64,000 nt of DNA from Trebouxia sp. TZW2008 (lineage: Eukaryota > Chlorophyta > Trebouxiophyceae > Trebouxiales > Trebouxiaceae), in NCBI GenBank assembly GCA_002118135.1, contig BDIU01000043.1:1-64000 (forward strand), given 5' to 3'. The notes beneath the pieces were generated by a model that saw only the letters and a program-made list of their open reading frames with translations, was not told where the DNA came from and did no database searches. This document shows positions 25,129 to 37,200 of this stretch, piece by piece; position 1 is the stretch's first letter; the number at the start of each line of letters is the position of its first letter. Both the position numbers and the translations under genes were made by a program.

Positions 25129-25993
25129 TGCGTTTTGCGCATACACAACAGCTCAGTGTTTCACACTCCTTTAGTTCATTGTTTCAAGGCTATGTACAAG
25201 GTTGTGTTTGGCTTGACATAGGCATGTTGTTGCGTGTATGGTGATGTGTACTCTTGAGCTGTCCATGCATCGTCCTGCTTCTTGTACTTACCAAAATCTC
25301 ATGTATCCCACTCTTTGGCAGTGGATACGATGTAACAGTCACTCTAGCCATAGGCTTGACAGTCTGCTGTCAGTGGCACCCATATGTGAGCTGGATCTAG
25401 AGCAGCCTTGGCGCAATGTGCACCTGGCACGCACGTTGTCATTGCTGAATGGAGTCCACAATGAATGGTGGTGCAATGCACACATGTGCAGCCCCATGAA
25501 ATCAGAATGCATAGTGGAGGAACGCCACACAGGTCACTGCAGTATGAAGTCAGTCACCTGCCTCAGTGCAAATATATCTGCATTTCAAAGTTTGCTGTGA
25601 TAGTCTGAGTCTGCATTTTGCAAGACTCGTGCGTGCGGTTCAGGCGATATCACACAATGGCACGAACCAGTAAGCTAGCATAGCACGATGTGCAAGCTTA
25701 AAATGAAACAGTCATCAGGTCTTTGTCTAGTTGCGGCCAGTCACTGCCATAATCTAACAAAAGTATGCAGTCGAGATGCCGAGGCGGTGGCTTCAAACAA
25801 ACCAGCTGAGTGTTGCACAGTATGTCCCATCAGAACGTTGGTCAGATATCTCAACGGCAGGAAGCTTGACAAGTCTCTAAAACACAATGGTACAAAATTT
25901 TTGCAGCCAGACAGGAGCTGCAGGACAGAACTTGAGAACACAGGGCATTGCTGGAACACTGGACCAGGAGAGTCAATGTATTAACTGCACAGA
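25129..25993. other. Convergent 3' region, UBX gene / glutamyl-tRNA reductase
   Basis: 865 bp lie between the two stop codons. A TGTAA occurs at 25331, about 200 bp past the UBX stop, and could be its polyadenylation element. Otherwise I see no structured feature. Confidence 0.35.
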
Positions 25994-28900
25994 TCACTTT
26001 CTCATAGCAGCACCAGCAGCAATCTCAAGCCGCGACAGCTCAAACATGCGCTCAAGAGCCTCCATGTTCGCTAGAGTCTCTCCCACAGCTGCAGCATCGT
26101 TGCCATCGCATCTGAGCGCTGTCATTGGCCCATGCAAAAGCTTGTTGACTATGTTTCTGCTGAGATCCTCAACAGCCCGCATCTGTTTCTTTGTCAGGCC
26201 TTCACCCAGCTTACTAAAGGCCTTATCCAGCTCAGACGATCGAATCGTCTCAGCCTTTCCTCTGAGAGCCTTGATGGTAGGTACTGTGGCTAGACTGTCA
26301 CGCCACGCCTCAAAAGCTAACTGCTCGTCTTTGAGTAGTACCTCTGCTGCTGACGCTGCTTGCTGCCTAGCCTCCTTGTTAGCACTGACCACCTCTTTCA
26401 GATCGTCCACATTGTAAACATGCGCTGCATCCCCTAGGGTGTTTACATCACTGGCGATGTTCCTAGGCACAGAGATGTCAAAGAATCTGCGCATGCCGCC
26501 AACTGCCGCAGACGCCGCTGGCATGTTTGCAATGTCAGCTGCATGCAGCAGGATGGTTTCAGAGCCTGACGCTGCGAAGATGGTGTCGCACTGCGCTATA
26601 GATGGCATCAGCTGGCCCATGAGTCTGATGTCAAATCTGACTTCTGGGAATTCCTCAGCAAGCGCTTCTGCCCTAGGTAAGCTTCTGTTGAGCAGAACCA
26701 CGTCTGTGCAACCCTTGCTGGCCATATGCTTGACTAGCAACCGAGACATCTTGCCGGCCCCAATGATGCACACTTTGGCGTCTGTGAAGTTCTGTGTTGG
26801 TAGCTTGAGCTGCGCCAATTCTGCTGCAGCTGAGCTGACTGAAACTGCCCCTGAGGAGATTGAGGTTTCTGCCCTAACCCTTTTGCCAGCAGTGATGGCC
26901 TGCTTGAACAGGCCGTTTAAATGCCTGCCAAAGCCGACTGCATTCTGGCCAACCTTGTAGACTTGCTTGACTTGCGCTAAGATTTGCCCCTCACCCATGA
27001 CAAGGGAGTCCAGGCCACCAGCAACCCTGAATGATGAAAAACAATGAGCACAGCTTCCAAATGTATGGACGTGCAGCGAATGGAGTTCGTAGTGAAGGTG
27101 TTCAGCATTCATAAACACTGCTTGCAAAGCTATGCAAATGCAAGCACTGTACAATGACGCTATGTTGGTCCAGTGACAATAAGTACAGGTGGCAAAGCTG
27201 TGAAAGTGAAGCCAATGAATGTTTTGCGTTGCATGGGTCCACGAACAATGACCACAACTTGCAAAGCTATGCAAGCGCAGGCACAATACAGTGATGCTGC
27301 ACCCATCCAGCACTAATGAGTATGCAGCTTGCACGGGAAGTGCTGCTGCTGTACATGTATGCTGCAGCTGAAATGACTCGAAAGACGACAAACAAAGAAA
27401 TGCCAACAGGCGCAGGCAGTCTTGGTGGTCTGAACAGCATATGCAAGCCTGCTGAATGCTGAACAAGCTTCAGCTGTACGACCCAAAGCCCTGATGTATA
27501 CAGGTTCGTCTGCCACATGACCACGCTTCTAACAATGTGAAACATCTGACAATCTGCTGCTGTTGTTGCTCCTACTGATGGTGATTTGCAGTTGAGGGAC
27601 AAGTCACATTTCAGCACACAAAAACTTCCGTAAATGACTGAGCAGCAAGCAGGATGTTTGCACGCACATCATACATGAATGTGTCAGCTTCATGACTGAC
27701 GCAAATCATGATGCCTGATGCACTCATGAGCAATTTGCATCTAACCATTCTGATTGCATGACAGCCTTACAAAACGCCAAAGCACATGAGATACAGCTCC
27801 AGTGGTGCAACAACAGCAACATGGCTATGTGTTAAGAACACATCAAGCTGACACTAAGATTTCCAGTGTTGATATGTTCAGTGTGAGGTTGCAGAGCAAC
27901 AAGTGTGCTGATGGTTTGTTTTAAAACCAGTCAAAATTGTAGGCAGTCTACTGTGAAACTGCTCAACGTGACTGTACCTTTACATACCTAGTTGGGCCTG
28001 CTGAGCCTGTCCAGCACATGATAAAGATGAATGAGAATGAAAGTAAGTGTAAAGGGCAGCTGCTTACTTCAAGAGGTGGCCAGTGGCATCTCTATCCCGC
28101 AACAGGAACATGTGTGGTCGCAGCTCCTCTAAGGATAGCCCGCTGCTATGAGTCATCCACTCCTCTATCTCACGCACTCCCTGCACAACCAGATTGATAG
28201 CAGCTCAAAAGGCTGACATGTGATATGACATCTGAGTTGAAACAACATGTCAGAAGTCTTGTGGGTTTGTGCACCTTATGGCACAAGGCACTGGTATGCC
28301 ATATATGTGCCCACTACAGTTCTACACGTAGGTGACTCAACACTTTGCAACAGCATTTGCAGGCTGACACAGCAATTAGAGAGGGCTACTGTGCAGCGCC
28401 AACAGTTGCAACCACACAGAAAATCTGATGCTGATGTCTGAGCCAAACTCCATGGCATGGATCTGCTACAGCATATGCCAATGTCCTGATGCAGCTGGTA
28501 TACAGCATGTACCGATGTACCGCTGCAGAAAAGCTGAATGCTGGTGTCTAAAACATACCCGGTGCCATGAGACTGCTACAACATACAGCTCCATCCTATT
28601 GCAGGTGGACAGCACAGCTGCCTCTTCTATGTGGGGAAAGGCGCATAGCTCCTCTATAGCGCGCGGCCATTCAGCCTGCATACCAAGGCAAATGCTGTTA
28701 CTTTGAGGAACATTGAGCGCACTTTGAATCAAGGTAACACTGATGACTGTTAGGCATTGTAAGACAGAACCCACACGACATCTGCATTCATTTGGCCTGC
28801 AACTGTTTGGTATGCAGATAAAGCAAGCAACTGGATGTTGTACTGACCTCTGGAATTGCAAGCTTTTCTCTAATCTCTACAGGGGTGTTGTGTATTGTAA

Positions 28901-29396
28901 GACCTATCGCTATGATGCTGCTTTTCTTCTCCATTGCATACCCTGCAGGGTCCACAGAGGATTTGTAAGTCCTCGATCTTGCAGAGAGGCAAAGTCTGCA
29001 CGAACCTGCAACTAAACAACGAAGCAACAACCTATCTGTTCACACTCAACAACAACTGAGATATGCTGCAGCCTCGAAGGCACTTTCAGACAGAACATGC
29101 GATGTTGTGATTGACGGAAACTCACTGTTTACAATACTACTGGACGCTCTGAGTTGGTCAAGCGCTCTTTGGCTAGCCTCCTTATGTGTCGCTGGCAACT
29201 TGACGTTGGATACCGTGGAGGCGCAACTGGTTGGCGAATCGATACGTTTACGACTTGATTGCCTGTGCTGCGGCAGAGCTGTGCCTCTGAACGCCTTGTG
29301 CCCGACCGGTGCGCCGTGACACCCGCAGCCACTTAATCGGCCGTGCAAGCTGGGAGCGTGAGCCATAGCCGACACGGACCGCAGCGACTCAAGCAA
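25994..29396 (-). CDS. HEMA: Glutamyl-tRNA reductase, plastid (HEMA)
   Basis: Five exons (29396..29126, 28942..28848, 28675..28559, 28180..28068, 27026..25994) give 542 residues, matching plant HEMA length. It reduces glutamyl-tRNA(Glu) with NADPH to glutamate-1-semialdehyde, the committed step of 5-aminolevulinate and so of chlorophyll and heme synthesis in the plastid. The first 80-90 residues are Ser/Arg/Ala-rich and suit a transit peptide; the in-frame Met at 29366 is an alternative start. Exons 2-4 encode [27 protein letters not shown] with the catalytic Cys near residue 147, and [18 protein letters not shown]. Exon 5 has [18 protein letters not shown], the NADPH-binding [24 protein letters not shown] and the C-terminal dimerisation helices. 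The join [11 protein letters not shown] mirrors plant HEMA and fixed the exon 2 start. Confidence 0.97.
27055..27330 (-). repeat. Tandem repeat in HEMA intron 4, period 68-69 bp
   Basis: The core GCAAAGCTATGCAA or a close variant begins at 27124, 27192 and 27261, a regular spacing of 68-69 bp. Weaker flanking units extend the array on both sides. Confidence 0.75.
28245..28610 (-). repeat. Copies of HEMA exon 3 3' edge
   Basis: The exon end at 28559-28610 contains CTGCTACAACATAC. A copy about 110 bp away (near 28463) has CTGCTACAGCATAT and corresponding flanks. A more decayed copy lies near 28262-28320. All are downstream of the exon on the minus strand and span the donor region. Confidence 0.7.
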
Positions 29397-29981
29397 TCAT
29401 GCAACAATCAGTCGGTTCGACTGCAGCGCTCGGCAACCCTCCCCAGATGCCGATTAGCGCGACAGGTGCCAAGATACGCTGTGCCAATCCACAATCCGTA
29501 ACCAAGGCCACAAGGGCGTCGATGTCTGCCTGCTTACGCCATGTTGTACGGTGACTCGGCCGTAATACAGCTTGAACCTGCGTAATGAACCAGCGTAACT
29601 GCCTGCTGAGCATGCTGATTGGCTGGGGATTTGCCTTATCTGAGATTTGGTCTTTTTGGTATTTCCTGAGATTGTATTGCGAGTATCTGGACCCTGCAAA
29701 TTTGCTGAAACAGAACCTAATGGCGAAACTCCGAACCCTAACAAGTCGCAGAGCAAAGGAAGCACACACGGCTCTGCTCTTGACATTGCGTTGAGTGCAC
29801 GCCTGCGGATCAGTCCCGTATCGCTGCCGATAGCGCAGATTTGCCCAGGTTTCGCAAGTCATCAGCTCGCATTGCTCCGCAACCTACTCGAAAACTTGCG
29901 ACATAGGACCCATCTGCACTGCGCTTGCGTACTTTGGCCCTTGCTGCCAGGCTTGAGATCGTCAGCAGAAGGCTTGACAAC
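29397..29981. promoter_or_regulatory. Divergent promoter region, HEMA / MAGO
   Basis: 585 bp lie between the HEMA and Mago start codons, which face away from each other. Open frames here on both strands have no homology signal or splice support. I see no clear core promoter motif. Confidence 0.45.
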
Positions 29982-31057
29982 ATGCCCCGCGGAGAGTTCT
30001 ACGCTAGGTACTATGTTGGACACAAAGGGAAATTTGGACACGAGTTTTTGGAGTTTGAGATCACAGAGAAAGGCCAGGTCAGTTCAACAAGTGCTTTCCG
30101 ACCATGTCTGTGCTTTCAAGCATACGTCAGGTCTTGATTCAGCCACCAGTGTTGTTGCAGTTGCGCTACGCCAACAACTCAAACTACAAAAACGACACCA
30201 TGATCAGAAAGGAAGTGTATGTGAGCAAGACAGTAGTGAACGAGCTAAAAAGGATGCTCGAGGACAGTGAGGTGAGCACCTGGCTGCCACTTGAAACTCA
30301 CAAGCTGACAATTGCACAGGCAACTTTCCTGCCTTCAATCATGGATTTTGCAATTTTAAAGGCACATGTCTGCCTACAGATTATCAAAGAAGATGATAAT
30401 GAGTGGCCAGCACCAGACAGGGTTGGCAGACAGGAGCTAGAGGTGGTTTTGGGAGAGGTGCATATATCATTCTGCACAACAAAGCTGGGGTCACTCATGC
30501 AAGTGCAGCAGAGCAAGGATCCTGATGGCTTGCGAGTATTTTACTACCTAGTGCAGGTATGCTGATGACAGCGCAGCAAGCTGCTACTTTGCATGTCCCT
30601 GGCTGTATTGACAAGGCTGTCTCATGCATGCGACAGCGCAGCAAGCCGTTGCTTTGCATGTCCCGGGCTGTATTTGCAGAGTTGTCTCATGCGCATGATA
30701 GCAGAGCAAGCTGCTGCTTTTAATGTCCAGTGGCCTCTATTGCAAGGCTGTCTCATGCCCATGAGAACGCAGCAAGCAAATGCTTCTTATTTCAAAAGGC
30801 TGCATCAGCTTGTGACATGTTGCTTTGTCATGTGATTTGGTTGCAGTGGCATGTGACCTGGTTGCCTTGACATATGACGTAATTGTATCAGCATACGACG
30901 TAAAGAAATTGGCAAGACTGTATCATGCTGTCCTGCCAAAATGGTAGGTGCTGGACTGCAGACAACTCAGGGTTTGTGTGGGTGTCTGCAGGACTTGAAA
31001 TGCATGGTGTTTTCCTTGATCAGCGCTCACTTCAAGATACAGCCCATTCAGAAATGA
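29982..31057 (+). CDS. MAGO: Mago nashi, exon junction complex core
   Basis: Four exons (29982..30077, 30161..30271, 30380..30556, 30992..31057) encode 149 residues, the standard family length. The sequence is nearly textbook Mago: [86 protein letters not shown] and a C-terminus HFKIQPIQK, a short extension past the usual end. With Y14 (RBM8A) it clamps eIF4A3 on spliced mRNA about 20-24 nt upstream of exon joins, which supports mRNA localisation and nonsense-mediated decay. The gene is divergent from HEMA and convergent, with only 158 bp between stops, with the CTL transporter gene. Confidence 0.98.
30560..30835 (+). repeat. Four-unit tandem repeat in MAGO intron 3, period about 65 bp
   Basis: Units begin near 30571, 30636, 30701 and 30767 with (GC/AC)GCAGCAAGC or GCAGAGCAAGC. 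Each contains TTTGCATGTCC or a variant and CTGTCTCATGC. The spacing of 65-66 bp is very even. Confidence 0.85.
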
Positions 31058-31215
31058 TGATGATGCAAAACTCAGAGATAGTATTGTCATCTTTTAGGAA
31101 CAGCAGCATAGCGCTTGCTGCAGCAGCTTTCAACTGTGAAAGATCAGGGGCAGTCATCATGATAAGCCAGATTACTCCAGTGCTACGAGACAGAGGGCTA
31201 GCTATATTCAACTTT

Positions 31216-34200
31216 TCAGGGTGCTGCGACTGCTGGTATTGATGCTGAGCTAGCCTTGATTTTATACAGCTCCTTGTTCCTGCTGAGTTCTTTAGCCTGC
31301 TTTGCTTGAACCTCAGCTTCCTTCTTAGACTTCTTGCGCTCCTTCACCAACACTTGCTTGCCGATGGCCCCCAGCAGCAGCAAAGGAGCATACTGCGGGT
31401 TCCCATTGTGTGACTCACAGTCTTCACAGAATGACAGCAGGATTGTGTCAATGGCCATCTCATATACCTGCACAGGCAATGTGTAATCTTGATGTTCCAT
31501 CAGAGCCCCTAGCTTAGCAGAAACTTACTGCAGCAATCAGGGCACTTGCACTATCCGCGCCACAAGAAGCAAAGCAGCGGACATCTATGGCAGAATGACT
31601 GCAATATTGTAAGTGATGGGTGACTCACGTTGAAGAAGCATTGTGCCACTGTGTACCCCACCAAGAGGGAAATCAGGATCGGCAGCAAAGGGCTCGACAA
31701 GTAGGTGTCTGGGTACTTTGTCGAGTCTGTGTAGTACGCCAGATCACTCATCAGGAAGGCAATGATGCCACACCCAGCACACACTGAGATCTGCAGCAGC
31801 ACAGCACTGCATTCAGGTCATGTACAATGCATTTTGAGGCCAGCACTGCATGTCAAGATGGCAACAGGGAGGCCTGTGCATGCAATACCTCATGCATCTG
31901 TCTTGTCAAAGACTGGGGCGGTGTGAGGAATCAGAGTGACAATCAGACAACAATACTCTGCATCAAATGAGATGATGGTGCTTCTTGAATAGAAGGTAGC
32001 CTGATGCAACAACATACCTTGCCAAGCCACAGGAGAGCATCTCCCACTACATTGACCGCAGCAATGCGCAGAATGTTGTTTAGGATGAGCTTGGCAGCAT
32101 GAAAAGCTGATGTGCAGTAGCCGCTGCCATGAACCGCCACCATGATGTAAGCATTCCTGCACGACATCAGCATAAGAGTTCATCATACAGCTTTTGCAGA
32201 TGAAGTTGCAGTATGAATGCATTGTCACTCACAGCATCGACAATCACGCATTTACATCTTGTCCTGGGCAGGCTTCAGCGTCTTCAGTGAATGTGCACAA
32301 GTCAAAAGCTATGCTAATCTTGCTGCACAGTTGCTGCTGCATTGCAAAAGGTCCAACAGAGATGTTGCAGGCAGCTCAGTGCTTCAGTATGCTCCTAGCA
32401 TGGTCATGCAACCTCACTAGCAAGCATGCAAACAATCATGACAGCACTCTACAGAGCTATCTTTGGCCTACCTGTAACTGAATCTGACCACTTCAGGAGA
32501 CTTCAGGTTGAGCAACTTGACGCAGAAGTGTCTTTGACATACAACCTCTCAATCTAAGAACATTTGATGCAAGGACGGTTCCCCTGGTAAACAGCAGTTG
32601 GGTGAAGGAGAAATTGCTGTACCTGTTGATGAACTTGACCACTTTCTCAAGATACCACATGAGGCAGTTGACGCAGCACATGACGTATTTTACAAACGCC
32701 CCTGCCACCCCAGCCTTGGCTTGTGCCAGCTTGCTCTTCTTCTCCAAGTATTCCAGAAGGAAACGTACAAACTGTATCAAGGCAACCACAAAGGACCCCA
32801 ATGCTGCAGATCCCAAGTGATACCTGCAGCAAATGCCTTGTCAAAGTGCATTCAGAAAGCATCAGAAACTGCAAGATCTTTTGCTCTGCAAGAAGAAATC
32901 ACAAAGAGTCCTAGTGTAGTTAGCTGATGACCCTCACTGGCACCTGTGGTAAGTGCGTTGTGAAGCATGAAGGAAGCGCACCAGTTGTATCAGCGCAACC
33001 ATAACAGATAGCCACGCTGCAGAGCCTAGCTACCTGCAGCAAACGCCTTATGGTGCATGCATATAGCCTCAAAGACTGTAGTATGCTATACCCTGTCATG
33101 ATCAGTATGTCCGTCGTTTCAAAAGGCAGGACAGCAGCTGTCGCGACCCGTTGTTTGACATGACATGCATCTCACGCATGACAGCACTGTATGCACATGC
33201 TGTGCCTACAGACTGGGCCTGAGCAGGCACACATTCAGTTGTTGAAGTTGAACACAGGAGGCAGAGGTGCATTCACAAGAGTTTGTTGAAAGCTCACAGG
33301 ATGGTGTTTTTGAGGGAACGCAGCACAGGTGCCCTGGGCATCTTGCTCCTCTCCCCTTTGGTCCAGTAGAAATGCGCTACACTGCCGGCAATGGTGATGT
33401 ACCTACATACTCCAGCCCTTGTCACAGCATGTCCAACACACAGGCAATCATGCAGGCTTGAGATACTTTCGTTGATAGCTTTACTGGGCAATGCTTGCAT
33501 ATGACTGTCGCCTCGTGATGATAAGTTGCTGTATATGGATAACTTAGCAAGATCAAAGAGCAAATAAGCTCAATCCAATAAGATCAGAAGAGAAAGATAG
33601 ATGCTGTTCAGTCTTGTAGGGGCAAAGGGTTTGCATCTAGAACCAGCTTGATAAGGAACATGTCTATCAGCAACCTAACAGCATATCCAGCGCATAACGT
33701 ATCATCGCATAGCATCCACAGCACTTTTTGCAATAGCTGCCTTTCATACGCAATCACAGTGACAAGAAGCACTGTGAAGTTTGGCAAACAGCCCTACCCA
33801 AAGGCAACAATGAACTGGTTCGTCCACAGCAGCCCAAAGAAGTGGTAGATGAAGAGGTACTCCAGGTGCTTGTTCCACACCATGGTGTAGTAGCAGCTTG
33901 GATTGTTGGCACACTCAGCATCTGAGAGGGGTTGTGCTCCTGCTGGGGGTGGGGGAGGGGGTGGACTAGGGGGCGGAGGGGATGCTCCTGATGTGGCAGC
34001 ATCATACAATACCTGCATACAGACTGAAGCTCATCGGCACCTTGTGCTGGCAGTTGCCAAACATGCTCACACACTGTGGGTCAAGGCCAGACATGGTTTG
34101 TATGATGGCTATTTTTCTGCTTCCCTGCTTGTGTGCTGGTGTGCGCTAGCGCATGATTGAGTAGGATCATGGGTTGATATGTTGCCGCAGCAGTTCACAT

Positions 34201-37200
34201 TGCATCACAGGAAAATGATGACCTTGGCAGAGATGTGGAGCTAAGCTGCACTGCACCCGTGCAGGGAAGGCTTTAGAGCGATGACTTCATCATGCCGCCA
34301 GCAAAAACTTCAGCACTTGAGCTTACCGAGATAGTGAGGGCAGAAGAGGTGGAAGGCATAGTCATCTTAGCAGTGATGGTGCCAGCGCTGTACAAGTAGC
34401 CCGCCACGACCACCCAGTATACTATCAGGCAGACTGTCATGACGAAGGGCAAGATTGGGAAGAAGAAGAGGCTTGGCATGGTGCCCACTGCCTGGCTGGC
34501 CACCTTGATGCACGCCACAGCAATCTGCGCTTGAACAGAGCTTAGCATAGCGTGGCGTGGCACAGCACAGCAGACACTATCATGCAGACAGTCATGATGA
34601 AGGGAAGGAGTCGGGAAGAAAAAGAGGTTTGGGCTGGCACCCATGGCCTGGCTGGCCACCTTCATGCACGCCAATGCAATCTGTGTTTCACGCACAGCAT
34701 CACATGGCATATCGTAGCATGGCATGGCATGGCATGGCCCAGCACAAACAAGGGGTTGCCCTATAGCGCAATCAGGCTAGTGAAGCATGGCATGACATGC
34801 CATAATGCATCACAGCATATCGTAGCACAGCACATCACAGCCCATCTAAGGGTACAGCATAGACGAGTCACACCATAGACAGAGCACAGCATGGACAGAG
34901 TGCAGCATGACAGCAGCTTTTTCAGCAAGGCATGGCAAACACGGTAACTGGCAGTTTGCAATGCAGCAGCCGGTCTGGCAAGACACAGTTTGTGCCATAT
35001 ACACCAGCTCATATGCTAGAAAGCAGACAGACTATTGCTATCACTACTTAGACCGATTGCATTGTCACTAGGTCACCTTGACTCGGCGCATCATGAGCAG
35101 TGTCAGCAGGATGAGAATGGCTGTGCAGCCGGCCAGGATGTAGGCAATGATCAGCCACGCCTTCCTGTCTGATGCGTCTGTGCTCTCTGCAGCGTCCAGC
35201 TCTGAGCTGATGCTGCTGCCCAGGGCATAGAAGTGGCCCGTGCCAAAAATGCCAGACTGCAGAAACAACAGCAAGTGAGCAGCATTCAGTTGCAATGGAC
35301 AGGCGCAATGCCAGGAATGCCTTCCTGTCTGATGCGTCTGTACTCTCTGCAGTGTCCAGCTCTGAGCTGATGCTGCTGCCTAGGGCACGGTAGCGGCCTG
35401 TGCCAAAGACGCCAGGCTGCAAAAGCAGACAGATAAGCGTGAAGCATGTATGACCATGTTCAAGGCCAGAGATGCCAGACTGCAAACACAATAGCTGCTC
35501 AACCGTCACTTGTCCTTGGACTCAAAGGGCTAAGCGTCCTGCGCCCAAAATGGAAACATGATAGCAACTACGCATCATTCTGGACTGTGCCCAAAGCATC
35601 AAGTTGGACCAAACCGCCCAGCTTCCAAGATCACAGCAGGTGAATGGCACCAATACCAGAGCACAGAGACGACCTGTGACTTCAACACTCGACAACAAAC
35701 ATCACATCAGGTGCGTGACACCCTTGGCCAGTGCATGTACATGTCCTAGATCAAGCATCATGAAGGCTGCACGTGAGATGTCAATGGAGGACTGAGTAAG
35801 TCTGTAAATGCAGGTGTGCGTACCTTGAGGAATGCAAGCATGGTGAAGGCTGCACAGAAGACGTTGACTGAAAGAGAGGGGCTGCACAACTGACGATGAT
35901 CATTCATCCATGCAATTATACATATCACAAGAGAGGCAAATGCGGTACGGCCTGCCAATGAGGTTGCTGTTTGATGGTAAATTTTCTGTCTGTCTGTGCA
36001 GGGTGCATACCTTGAGGAAGGCAAGCATGGTGAAGGCTGCACAGAAGATGTTCACTGACAGGATGGCAGCCCAAGCCATGATACCAGCGGCAAAGCGCAG
36101 CAGCACCATCCAGATCAGGGACAAAAACATTCCAGCGGCCAGGCCTGCAAACCCACAACAGACATGAATGCGAGAAAGGCTGATGGGATGAATGCCAAAT
36201 TGTCCGGCGGCACAGAGTATGCCAAGGATGGTGATTTGCACCCAGGCCTGCTGACCTGCACATGCATCTTTCAGACATCTGCTTGAATTTGTTGATGCCA
36301 ACACCCTGCCTGTTTCAGGAAAAGCTTTTCACACTTGCTGTCTGACTGCTGTCCTGTTCCTCACTGAGCTTTCCAGCTATATGAATCCTGCAGGCTAAGT
36401 CTGTGCAGATGTGCTGTGACTGTGAGCAACTGCTGAGCATCAATGAGTGAGATTGCTGATGACAGACAGAGCTCCACTGCATAGACAGGCTGCAGGAACT
36501 TATGATGCTCTGCAGCTTGCTAGTGAGAGGCGCTGTTGGGCAGCCATGCAATCACTGGTACAGTGCACTGTCCGCCAGCTCAATTGTGTAGGTACAGTTG
36601 CATGCAAAGTCGCTTATCAGGGCACAATCCAGCTTTGAAACAGATGCGGTACAAACCCATGAGCTAGATGAGGAAGTTGCCCCATTTTCAAATAGCCAAT
36701 TCAGGTAATGCATAGGCAGCCAGCAAAGGAGGTGCCAGTGGACGTCATGCTTTGGCTGCATAGGGCACAGTTGCAAGTCTTGCAAGGAAGACAGGCTGCT
36801 GTCTTGCCTTCCAGGAGTCAGGGTGGGCTATCTCATCTTGACATGGATGATGAGCATGCCGTTGTGGGTGTCTGCAATGTACCGCTGCAGCAGCTTCTGA
36901 TGTTGAATTACAAAAGAGTGATTTGAAATGTGCTGCCTGACTCCTGGTGTCAGGATGATGAGCACGTTTTTGGTATCAGATCCTAGTGGATGGTCAGGGT
37001 GAGCTGTCTCACCTGACACAAGGATGATGAGCATGCCCTTGTGGATGTCTGCAATGTAGCGCTGCAGTCTCTGGCTGGCTGAGCTGAAGCTTTTGCTGAA
37101 AGCTGGCGTCTCGCTGCTGTTGCTGTATGGCGTCAGCCCCACAGCTGTCACCACGTCATCAAGCAGTGCAGAGTCAAAGCTTGGAAAGCATCTGCAACAG

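Noticed and set aside
26439..26960. 173-codon plus-strand open frame
   Set aside because: It lies antisense to the unmistakable catalytic exon of glutamyl-tRNA reductase.
29389..29862. 157-codon minus-strand open frame in the HEMA/MAGO spacer
   Set aside because: No recognisable sequence, no splice link to HEMA, and Cys/Arg/Ser-rich composition typical of chance frames.
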